NCBI GenBank assembly: GCA_026686845.1
Contig: JAIVEN010000013.1
Span: 18,000,001 to 18,064,000, forward strand
DNA from: Adenanthera pavonina
Taxonomy: Eukaryota; Streptophyta; Magnoliopsida; Fabales; Fabaceae
Length of the DNA stretch: 64,000 nucleotides
Reading direction: 5' to 3'
Shown here: one piece after another, positions 34,810 to 44,261 of the stretch
How the letters are laid out: the number at the start of each line of letters is the position of its first letter
Position numbering within the stretch: the first letter of the stretch is position 1
Notes under the pieces: model-generated
Databases searched by the model: none
What the model was told of the DNA's origin: nothing
The model's input: only the letters and a program-made list of their open reading frames with translations
Translations under genes and position numbers: made by a program

Positions 34810-35250
34810 TGTTGCAAGAACCTGTAGAACGAATTAAAAGAAAGAAAAATTGAAAGTTAGGAAACTCACTCCCTCTTCTCACGTGTTTCACTCAATTCTT
34901 GTATAACAATTCACTCGTGTTTGCACTCTTTATTGGCTTTTTCTAATAATGATCTCACAAATCTCTCTTGCCTTTTACCACTCCTATAAGGTGCTTATGG
35001 TGCTCTTAATGGAATCAGATGACCTGTCAAGAGAATCAAGTTAGTTTGAGAGTGGCAATCAAATGTTCAAGATAGCAAGGGACCTTTAAGAATTCAAAGG
35101 AGAGAAAGACTCAAGAACTCTAGACACAAATAATAGTGCAGGATCAAAACTTTTCTTACTAAGATATGAGAATTAGCACACCAGACACAAGATAAATCAA
35201 TTTAAAGGGTGAGCCAAATTTCAAGATTGATTCTTGCTGCTCAAGATCAG
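34810..35250 (-). other. B#5 leader, 5' part missing
   Basis: Matches the gag-proximal half of the B#2 leader (CTACAGGTTCTTGCAAC, CACGTGAGAAGAGGGAG, TTGATCTTGAGCAGCAAG on the minus strand). It stops within the leader, so the PBS and 5' LTR of B#5 are gone. No gene is seen. Confidence 0.8.
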
Positions 35251-35273
35251 ACACAAGCAATTATTAAAGAAGT
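35251..35273 (+). other. K-element scrap bordering LTR-A
   Basis: AAGCAATTATTAAAGAAGT is the same sequence that borders LTR-A at 48575-48593 on the other strand, where it is part of a gag-like frame (QAIIKEV). The last 5 bases (GAAGT) are the base-for-base flank of the LTR in both places. Confidence 0.75.
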
Positions 35274-36206
35274 TGATAGAATAAGGGCTAGGCATGACTT
35301 GCAAGAGTTTGGAGCGGAGCATGGAGAGCTTGGAAGACTTGATCAAAGTGCTGAATATAAAGTCCAAGCTTAAGTGAGATCATCAACTCCAAAATATAAG
35401 TTTCAGATCCAAGCCCAATAGGAGCCCATTGAAGGAGGTTAATTAAAATATCATATGCTTCATTAAAAGAGCATGTGACTTAGACATTAATGGGCTTAAT
35501 TAGTATTAATTTCGTTTTTATTAATTATGGGCTGAACTTTGTTAATTAACAAAGCCCAATTAGTTAATTAGTAGTCTTTTTGATAGCCCACCTTGTAAAT
35601 AAACATGTCATGTGCCAAACATATGATTTCATTAATGTGTTGGCATGTTTATAAGGGCTTAGGTATTATTTTATTATTTTCTTATGAATTTTCGTTATTT
35701 TATTTTAGGGCTTTATTTTATTAGTTTCCTAGGTCCAATAGGAGTGTTGTTTGGGCCTAAAGTCTCCTAATCCTATTAGGATTACTCAAGCCCAAATTAA
35801 TTAGGGTTTCTAAGCTTATTAGGTTAGATTTTACCTTGCCTATTTAAGGCTAACTATTATGTACGTTTTTTAAGATTTGAATGATTAAAGTTTAAGACTT
35901 TTGTGAGTTTCCTCTTGCGATTCTTTGAGTGCTAGAGAGAATACTATGACTTATCAAGGAATTGGTCAATCCTTGTGGCGTCACCGGAACTAGGGTTCAA
36001 GAGACCGGTTCTCTTGGATTCTATTTCTCAAGACCAACATCTATCCATCTTATTTCTTTATTTTTGGTTTTCTTTGCTTCTGTTATCATGCGTCTTTATT
36101 CTTTTCTTTGCTGTTTAGTCTTTGTATTCCTTGTTTAGTAAAGATCCGGGTGTCATACACATAAAAGTGGATTCTTTGGATGGGTTCCAAAAGGGTTCAC
36201 TTATCA
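35274..36206 (+). repeat. LTR-A (5' LTR of mosaic element)
   Basis: A 933-bp LTR, TGATAGAATAAGGGC...TTCACTTATCA. It is closest by eye to the inverted LTR-A at 47648-48574 and more distant from the LTRs of element A at 10886-15933. Confidence 0.92.
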
Positions 36207-36208
36207 TT

Positions 36209-36220
36209 TAGTACCAGAGC
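36209..36220 (+). other. Primer-binding site, mutated
   Basis: TAGTACCAGAGC, two substitutions from the initiator-Met type TGGTATCAGAGC, two bases after the LTR end. Confidence 0.8.
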
Positions 36221-37119
36221 TTAGGTTTGCAAATCAAGGTGTGTTCTTTGTTTTGGTTATTTCTTTATTTCATTCCAATTTCGTTCTTTCCAGAAAATTT
36301 GAGTACTGTTCACCAGTACGCTTATCACTGTTCACCGAACTGTTCGAGGTACTGTGCATCATACTGTTCCGACGGTCACTGGACTGTTTCCCCGATTTAC
36401 TGTTCACATCACTGTTTCGATTTACTGTTCACAAAAAATTTAAGAAAAAGATAGATTGATTGCTGCACAAAAAAAAAAAGAATATAGCAGCAACTGAAAA
36501 AGAAAAAAGCAGAAAAAAAAAATAAAAAAAATTCTGAAAAAAAAAAGTGAGATTTATTGCTGCTAAAAAATATATATATGTAGCAGCAACAAAAAAAAAT
36601 TAGTAAAAAAAAATATTATTTGATTGGATTTGATTTGAGACTTGATTGACTTAATTTATCAACTTTGGTGGCAAGTCTCATTAAAATATCTATAATTCGT
36701 CTTTCCTTCAGATTTCTTTCCTTATCAGTTTCCTATAAATTGTTATCCTTGTTTGTTCTATTTCCTTCATATTTCTCTTGTTGGAATTTTCAGTTCCTTT
36801 ATGCTCATTTTATGTTGGTTATTGTTTAATTAAATTAGGATCTTTGAGAACTTCAATTTTGAACTTTTGTTTTCTGTGATTGCCACTTCTTTAAAAACTG
36901 ATTTCCTTTTGATTGAAGTTGTGGTTTTAATTTAGCACTCTCATAAGAAAGCAAGCTTTGAGTGGAAAAAGGCAAGAGTGAAATTGCATCTATTTGAAAA
37001 AGTCTTGACTTAGTGTGAAACACGAGTGCATTTTCATTATTTGAGTGAAACACGTGAGAGAGTGTGTGAGGTCCCTATTTCTTTCTCTTTGCTTTACACT
37101 AACATTTCAGATTATAAGC
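36221..37119 (+). other. Mosaic element leader with ACTGTT cluster
   Basis: Same leader as in H#2 and A: eight ACTGTT between 36304 and 36430, A-rich tracts with two GCAGCAAC copies and a TA-repeat, then the conserved stretch from GATTTGAGACTTGATTG to AACACGTGAGAGAGTGTG before gag. No coding signal. Confidence 0.75.
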
Positions 37120-38478
37120 ATGACTATTGGAGAAGTTGATTTTTAGGTCTTATTAAGGACTTTCAATTATCAAATTGAGGAAGTAAATGCAAAATTGGAT
37201 CGCCTGGAGTTTCCTTCTAAAACTAAAGCAAGGCGCAATCCAAAGGTTCCTGCTCACACGGATATTCTTAGCAAGATCAAACCGATGATCCCACTATTTC
37301 ATGGTGAGAAAAATCCCGATGTTTACTTGGATTGGGAAATAAAACTTGAACAAGTATTCGCAAGTTGCAACTACTCCGAAATAGAGAAGGCACAATGTGC
37401 TTACCTTTGATTGGATAAAAAGGTTGCTGATTGGTGTAAACGGATGGAAACTAAACGAGCTACGAATGGCGAACCTTCCATTATAACATGGAATGAAATG
37501 AGGGTAGTCTTGAGGAAAAAATACATGCCATCCAAAGCTAAAAGTGAAGATGAACATATTAAAGAGATGCACATCCCCGTGAAAAAGAATCCAACTCTTA
37601 CTGTGTCTGATTCCCATGTGGAGAAAGATGATCGAGCTGATGATGAAGTTGCTACCACTTCAACAACCGATGATGGAACGAGAATCCGCTACAGGTATGC
37701 CTAAACCTCAAAATTCTAATACTGATATCTCTTGTGATTTAGGATGTGATAATTCTGATGAGATGAATGTTGTTTGCATTGATGATATCTCTTGCAATGG
37801 ATCAATTGAATTGGAAAGCAAGTATGAATGTGTTGAACTTAAGAATATCAATAATTTTGATGATAAGTTTATGTTGAAGAGATTGATTGTTTGCATCAAC
37901 TAGAGGAGAATATTGATCTAGAGGTTGCTAGTACTTTTGATTCTAGTGGCGTTTCTAATTTGCATCAATTGGAAAATGAATTTCATGATTGTGCTCATGA
38001 AATTAACCATGATTGCGTGCAACTTTTAGAAGAGAAACATGATTTATTTGTTGTTAATGATTTGATGGAAAATTCTTTAGATAGTAGCATGCTAGTTTCA
38101 AGTAGTGCTAATAGTGTGATTCCTTTGGAAATTAGATCTTATGATTGCATTGATGTGATTGACCATATTGACATGGTGATTGGAGATTTAGACTATGATG
38201 TTAGCTTGAATGGGTATGATAGAAACTGTTATCATGTTTTGGAAAAAGCCCATGAACTTTTGCCATGTATTCATTTGTGTGAAAATCATGAGAACTTGAA
38301 GAGAGAGCTAGAGTGGAAAAATGATAGTGGTAGAAATGAGAGAAGAAAAAAGAGATGTAGGAGAGAAAGTGTCCAGGAAAATAAAAAGAATGCAAAAAGA
38401 GTCAGAGAGAAGAGAAGTGAGAAAAGAGTAAAAAGAGGAAGAAAAAGAGGAAAAAGAGAAAAGAAAAAGAGAGTTTGA
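37120..38478 (+). pseudogene. Mosaic element gag-like gene
   Basis: Starts MTIGEVDF at 37120 but meets TAG at the ninth codon. The gag domain follows (VYLDWEIKLEQVFASC, KKVADWCKRMETK, ITWNEMRVVLRKKYM) with a TGA at 37408, where others have CGA (Arg). After further breaks near 37690 and 37860 comes the acidic tail (ENEFHDCAHEINHDC), the protease-end remnant IDMVIGDLDYDVSLNGYDRN and the Arg/Lys-rich linker (38290-38475). It is closer to element A (10886-15933) than to the 44162-46717 copy in the middle region. Confidence 0.85.
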
Positions 38479-39478
38479 GGAAGAATGAGAGTGAAGGTGA
38501 GCTTAAAGTAGTTTGTACAAAGTTCCTTCCTTCTTCATCTCATCTTTCTTATGTGTCTTCATTGTGTTTTTTCTTCCTTCTCATTATGTTTCTAACTTCT
38601 TTAACTTATGTCATCCATCATTGTTGCATGAGTCCGCAATTTCTTTTAAGTCCAAATTACATGAGTCATTAATGAGTTCATTAGTTACTTTAGTGCATTC
38701 TTTCTCTAGTTTGTCCTTCTATGCCATTCCATCTCATCATCATATTTTTTTGTATTTCCTATGTATTTGTGAAGTAGTCCCTATTCGTTTTATGTTTTAT
38801 GTTTATCGTGTGTCTCATAAGTCATGTGTCTTTTTGGTTGTTTGTTGGTTTATCCTACTTCACCTTCATGAGTCTTCCATTTTCTATTCAACTCATTCTC
38901 TTCTTCTTGTTCTATGTTAGTGTGTGTCCCTTTAGTCATTACATCTCCATCTTTGTTCTATCATTGTGCATCATTAATGTTATTAAAATCTTTTCAAGTT
39001 TTGTATTTATTGCATTATGTTCAATTCTGTCCAGAGTTGGTCTTCTTTAGTTTTTCTAGTACTTTCGTTTTAAATGAGTCTTCTTGTGTGCCATTTTGTC
39101 CCTATTTGTTTCCCTATGTGTCCCTTAACATCTTAGTCCCATTTAAGTATTCTTGTGTCGAGCTATTTACTGCAGGTCATTGGTGTATATGCTATGAAGA
39201 AAAGTTAAGTTCAATTTCTTATCCATGCTTGAAGATAGGACTTATGAAATTCAAACTAAAGGTGTGAAGGATTCTGATATTGGAACAATGTTATGGCTTA
39301 AAAAGCCTAGAAAGAATGTTGTCCTTCATATCCTTGCAAGGAATAAAGCACAGATGCATCAATCAAACTTGAAAGGTAAGTATACTCCATATAATTTATT
39401 TGATGTGTTTAATCGTTCCCTTTCCTTCCATGTAGATCATGGAGATTCGAGGAGGAATCTTTTCGAAAAGGGAGGGAA
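38479..39478 (+). pseudogene. Mosaic element S/F/H-rich block and integrase-tail remnant
   Basis: The frame continues in pieces from the linker: a T-rich stretch encoding Ser/Phe/His/Cys-rich peptides (38513-39170), then DIGTMLWLKKPRKNVVLHI (39275-39330), HQSNLKGKYTPYNLFD, and a tail equivalent to DSRTNLFEEGGND at the polypurine tract (39464-39478, CGAAAAGGGAGGGAA). WLKKPRK..VVL sits where integrase of B has [12 protein letters not shown]. Confidence 0.7.
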
Positions 39479-40295
39479 TGATAGAGGATGGCTTGGACAA
39501 ATTCATGAACATGGTTGGAGGCCTTATCACTTGGAAAGATTCAAGCCCAAGAGAAGCCCATTGGAAGAGATTAATTAAAAGATCATATGCTTCACTAAAA
39601 TAGCATGTGACTTAAGCATTATTGGGCTTAATTAGTATTAATTTCGTTTTTATTAATTATGGGCTGAACTTTGTTAATTAACAAAGCCCAATTAGTTAAT
39701 TAGTAGTCTTTTTGATAGCCCACCTTGTAAAAAAACATGTCATGTGCCAAACATGTGATTTCATTAATGTGTTGGCATGTTTATAAGGGCTTAGGTATTA
39801 TTTTATTATTTTCTTATGAATTTTCGTTATTTTATTTTAGGGCTTTATTTTATTAGTTTCCTAGGTCCAATAGGAGTGTTGTTTGGGCCTAAAGTCTCCT
39901 AATCCTATTAGGATTACTCAAGCCCAAATTAATTAGGGTTTCTAAGCTTATTAGGTTAGATTTTACCTTGCCTATTTAAAGCTAACTATTATGTACGTTT
40001 TTTAAGATTTGGATAATTAAAGTTTCAGACTTGTGAGTTTATCTTGCGTTCTTGGAGTGCTATGATAAAACTATGACTTATCAAGGAATTGGTCAATCCT
40101 TGTGGTGTCACCGGAACTAGGGTTCAAGAGACCGGTTCTCTTGGGTTCTAATTCACCTCGACCAACATATCTTTTCTACTTTCTACTTGCTGTCTATTTT
40201 TTCAGTTTTTCGTGTTCCTTGCAATTGCAAAAATCCGGGTGTCATACACATCAAAGTGAGTTCTTTGGACGGGTTCCATAAGGGTTCACTTATCA
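39479..40295 (+). repeat. LTR-C (3' LTR of mosaic element)
   Basis: An 817-bp LTR, TGATAGAGGATGGC...TTCACTTATCA, directly after the polypurine tract. The upstream frame runs into it (GWLGQIHEHGWRPYHLERF) and ends at 39578. Confidence 0.92.
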
Positions 40296-40560
40296 GTTTC
40301 CTCTTGCGATTCTTCGAGTGCTAAAGAGAATACTATGACTTATCAAGGAATTGGTCAATCCTTGTGGCGTCACCGGAAGTAGGGTTCAAGAGACTGATTC
40401 TCTTGTGTTTTCTTCTTGTTGTTTCTATTTTTCAGTTTTCGTGTTCCTTGCAATTGCAATGATCTGAGTGTTATTAGTTTCAAGTGGGTTCTTTAGATTG
40501 ATTCCATAAGGGTTCACCTATCAGAACACTATGACTTATTAAGGAATTAATCAATCCTTA
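40296..40560 (+). repeat. Two truncated R-U5 pieces of A/C-type LTRs
   Basis: 40296-40523 is an R-U5 piece ending GGTTCACCTATCA. 40524-40560 is another short piece of the same region (ACTATGACTTATTAAGGAAT). With the LTR end at 40295, three LTR 3' parts stand in series, which suggests repeated recombination or slippage. Confidence 0.8.
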
Positions 40561-40723
40561 TGATAGAAAAACCATGTAGAACTTGTCTCACGAACCTTTA
40601 ATAGAATTGGGAAATGTAAGGATTGTGCTAGGATCAAAGAGAAGCAAATAAAACACAAAGAACACGATAAACAAATAGAAAAGATAAATAAAGAAGAATG
40701 CACGAATAAGAAGAATAGAAGTT
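40561..40723 (-). repeat. LTR-J fragment (part 1)
   Basis: Start of a minus-oriented LTR-J (TGATAGAAAAACC), cut by a solo LTR-E at 40724. Its last 5 bases, AAGTT, are the target duplication of that insertion. Confidence 0.88.
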
Positions 40724-41692
40724 TGATGAAAAAACCCAAGGGGAACTCGTCCGATTGAACCTCCAATGACTCGGAATGAACAACGGATCGTGCTAGAATC
40801 AAATAGAACACATGAAACAAGAAGAAAACACAAGATAGATGAACACGTTAGACAAGAAAAATAGGATAATAAATCTGAATGAAAATAACAAGAAAATAGG
40901 AAAGATATGTTGGTCAATGAGATAAGACCCTAAGAGAACCCGTCTCTTAGAACCCTAGCTTTGGGACGCCACAAAGGAAAGCTACTCCTTTGATAAGTCT
41001 ATGAATCCTCTCAAGAACACAAGGGATATAAAAGAAAGCTCACAAGAAAAGAACAAAAGCTTTGAAATTCATTCTTATTAATCTCTATATCTCAAAAGTA
41101 CATAGGTGGCTCCTTATATAAAGGAATAAGGCAACCAAAACTCTAGGCTAAAATTAAAAACGAAAATTACAATGAAAATAAATAAAATAATCAAATCTAA
41201 TCAATCCTAAAGAGATACCACAATCTAAATGAAAAAGGAAATAAAATATTCCTCAAATCAATTAAAAGGTGATACCTTTCTTACTTTAACTAATAGAAAA
41301 TTCTAGAACCTAATCTTTAAAAATTAGGAAATAATCAAAACTTAATATCCAAGACAATCTTTGACCATATGCCTTATTTCTGAAAATTTAATAATAAAAA
41401 AAGAAAATTCTAAATAAAATAGAATAAAGAAGATTCCTTTTTGTTGATCATATGAGTGACACATGATCACTTAAGTAATCTCCTCTAAATGGGCTCTCTT
41501 TAGGCTTGGATCTGTAACTTGCAAGGAAGAGAACATAATCAAGCTTTTTGGACTTCTTGGGCTGGATCATCTATGCATTGCAATGGAACTTTAGCCTCCC
41601 AAGCTTGATTTCTAAGTGATGAAACTTCCTTTTTAAGCTTTACAATTTGTCCAAGGACCCTCAATGTTTCATGCGTCAAGCGTACTCTATCA
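40724..41692 (-). mobile_element. Solo LTR of family E, 5-bp target duplication
   Basis: A 969-bp LTR, TGATGAAAAAACCC...GTACTCTATCA, inside LTR-J with a perfect AAGTT duplication (40719-40723 and 41693-41697). On the minus strand U3 encodes a decayed tail (RVRLTHETLRVLGQIV, VPLQCIDDPAQEVQKA). It is close to the LTR-E at 21786. Confidence 0.95.
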
Positions 41693-42345
41693 AAGTTATT
41701 GGTCAAGAAGCAAGACCCCAAGAAAACTTGTTTCTTGAAACCTTAGCTATAGACACCACAAAGAGAAGACCACTCTCTTTGATATGCCAAAGAGTCTTTC
41801 AAGCTTACTAAAGAGAACATGAAAACTCACAAAGTTTTAGTGAAAAATGCATTATTCATTCATCTCTAATTTGCCAGTACAAAAGTGACGTTTTTAAAGA
41901 AAAAGAAAGCAAAAACCCTAGGCCTAATTTGCTAAAAATAGTTTAGATCCTAAATCTCTTAGAATGGTGCCACCTTACACAAAAATAAGACTAGATACAT
42001 GCTGAATAAGTAGTAAAAAAAAATTGCTAATTTATTTAATAAAAGAACACTACTTAAATGGTCACACGCTTGGCACATGCTCCTTTAAGTGAGTTCTTCT
42101 ATTTGGGATTTGTTTGTTGGGCTTAGATCAGTTTCTAGCATTCTAGCCATGATGAACATGCCTCATGAAGCCTTTTGGGCTGAAAATTGAGCTAAGTAGA
42201 TGAGTTCTTGTTAAATTACTTAAATCAATTCATCGAGAGCTTGCTTTATTACCTCAATCCTTGCTCTTGTCATAGGCCCACCCATTCCTTGCAAAGGATC
42301 TTTCTTGTTCCATACTTGGGTTCCTTGTTTAGTCACATGACCATG
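41693..42345 (-). repeat. LTR-J fragment (part 2)
   Basis: Rest of the J LTR; on the minus strand it encodes KDPLQGMGGPMTRAR, a fuller version of the tail motif than in the J LTR at 7488. The first about 80 bp of U3 are missing and replaced by a leader of family L at about 42346. Confidence 0.88.
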
Positions 42346-42676
42346 CTAGAAAATTTGATTTCTTTTGCTGAAAACAGAAAATCCATCTTTGTTTGTTGGT
42401 CACCATCATTTACTCTTTTGAGAATTTTGGATCTTTAACTTTGAGATTGCCACTTAAAACATTGCTTCCTGATTTAAGTTCAGATTCAATTTTTCACTCT
42501 CATAGGAAGCAAGAGTAAGTGGTAAAAGGCAATAGTGTAATTATATTATTTCTGGAAAAAAGCCTTTAAATTGTGCAAAATACGAGTGAATTTGCATCAT
42601 TGTTGAGTGAAACACATGAGCTAGTGTGTAAGGTCCTTTCTTTGTCTTCTATTCACTAACATTTTAGGTTTTAAGT
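42346..42676 (+). other. Family L leader, gag-proximal part
   Basis: Similar in plan to the A/C leader end (GATTGCCACTT, CACTCTCATAGGAAGCAAG, GTGAAACACATGAGCTAGTGTG), ending at the gag ATG at 42677. PBS and LTR are absent. Confidence 0.7.
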
Positions 42677-44033
42677 ATGGCTGGTGATGAACTTGATCTT
42701 AAAGCTTTAATGAGAGCTTTCAATGATCAAATCAACAAGTTGAATGTCAAATTGGATGGCATGCAAGTTACTTCATGCAAAAAGGATGTTACATTGAACA
42801 TCCCAAAATTCTATGGAGAGAATGATCCTGACATGTACTTGGACTGGGAAAGAAAAATTGAATAATGGTTTGAAGACTGCCAATACTCCTCCAAGTGTGA
42901 GAAAGTGAAATTAGCTGCTTTTTGCTTAGAAGGAAAAGCCAAAGTTTGGTGGGAACGATTTGAAAGAAAGCATCTTGGTAAAGAAAAACAATGTGATACT
43001 TGGAATAGCATGAAGCTCATTTTGAAGCAAAAGTATGCACCACACCACTACTTCTATGAGTATCTTCCAACTTGTAGAAAGGAGCAAACTTCTAAAGTAC
43101 AAATTTCAATTGCAAGTTCTAGTGATGCTCATTTGGAGCAAAAAGATTAAATGGAGGAGATATCTTCCTCAACATCAACTACTTTCGAAGGTACCTCTAA
43201 TTCTCAAAATCCTTGTGTTGATTCTTATGAATTAGAGTATGATATTCTTGAGAATCCCAAGGAAGGAAATGTTAATGATATTGTTGATGGGATTATTCAT
43301 GATCATTTACCACCGTTAGTGGAGACAACTGCTCTAGATGTTACTAGTGAGGTGATAGAGAACTTTGTTGATAGTGGTGTGCTTGTTTCTAGTGATACTC
43401 ACATTGTTATGCCATTAGAAATTAGTTCTCATGGGTGTGATGAAGTTGAACTTGTTGATATGGTATTTGGACATCCATGGTTATTTGATGATAGTTGTTC
43501 TTTTGAAGTAAAGAAAGCTCATGAAATGCGTTGTATTCAATTCTATGAAAATCACAAGAGAATCAAAAGTGAGCGTGAAAGGAAAAATAGATGTGAAAAG
43601 AATATGAGTGGTAAAAACAAGAGTGCAGAAAAATGAAAAAAGAGGAAAATAAATGAGTGAAAAGAAACTTGAGAGAAGAATGAAAAAGAGAAAGAAAATG
43701 AGAGAAAAGAGAAAAGAAAAAGAGAGTTTGAAAGAAGATGAGAATAATGAGGCAAAAGCAATTGTGAGTTGTTTAAGTCAAGGAGTGTTTAAGGTAGTTT
43801 CTTTACAACTCCCTCCTTCATATCTTCCATATGTTCCTTCTTTTCATCTTCTCCATCCTTCTTACTTTATCTCTGATTCTTATAATTTATTTAGTCCATC
43901 CATGGGTTATGAGTCCTCAATTCCTCTTGAATCTAATGTGAAAGAAAGTCAGTTTGACCATCTAGTGTCTTCTTTCTCTAGTTTATCCATCTATGTCACT
44001 TCATTTCATTTTCATCATTGTGTTCTGCATTCT
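42677..44033 (+). pseudogene. Family L gag-like gene with protease-end remnant
   Basis: Starts MAGDELDLKALMRAFNDQI at 42677. The gag domain is NIPKFYGENDPDMYLDWERK, then a TAA at 42863, then VKLAAFCLEGKAKVWWERF and CDTWNSMKLILKQKY; a TAA follows at 43148. The acidic part (43151-43460) and the clearest protease-end remnant of the non-autonomous group, VDMVFGHPWLFDD, correspond to [12 protein letters not shown] of B. A Lys/Arg-rich linker and S/F-rich block with several stops run to about 44030, where the piece is joined at AATTAA to an LTR-C fragment. Confidence 0.82.
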
Positions 44034-44261
44034 CAATTAATTAAGCAATTGGGCTTTATTAATCACTTAAGTTTAGCCCATAATTAATAAAAATGAAATT
44101 AACACTAATTAAGCCCAATAATGCTTAAGTCACATGCTATTTTAATGAAGCACATGATCTTTTAAGTAATCTCTTCCAATGGGCTTCTCTTGGGCTTGAA
44201 TCTTTCCAAGTGATAAGGCCTCCAACCATGTTCCTGAATTTGTCCAAGCCATCCTCTATCA
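44034..44261 (-). repeat. LTR-C fragment (3' LTR of the 851-codon element)
   Basis: U3 part only, ending TCCTCTATCA at 44261. The adjoining 44262-44273 is the polypurine tract (GAGGGAGGGAA on the minus strand). The R-U5 half was lost in the join to family L. Confidence 0.88.

Larger units (their letters stand above)
35274..40295 (+). mobile_element. Non-autonomous mosaic element: 5' LTR type A, 3' LTR type C
   Basis: A 5,022-bp element with LTRs at 35274-36206 and 39479-40295, a PBS after the first and a polypurine tract before the second. The LTRs share R-U5, but their U3 starts belong to different subfamilies. Flanks (GAAGT and GTTTC) do not match, as expected when two elements recombined. 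The interior is gag-like protein, linker and integrase-tail remnant without RT or integrase core. Confidence 0.85.

Noticed and set aside
42208..42438. Plus-strand frame across the J LTR and L leader
   Set aside because: It crosses the recombination junction at 42345 and is antisense to the tail motif of LTR-J.
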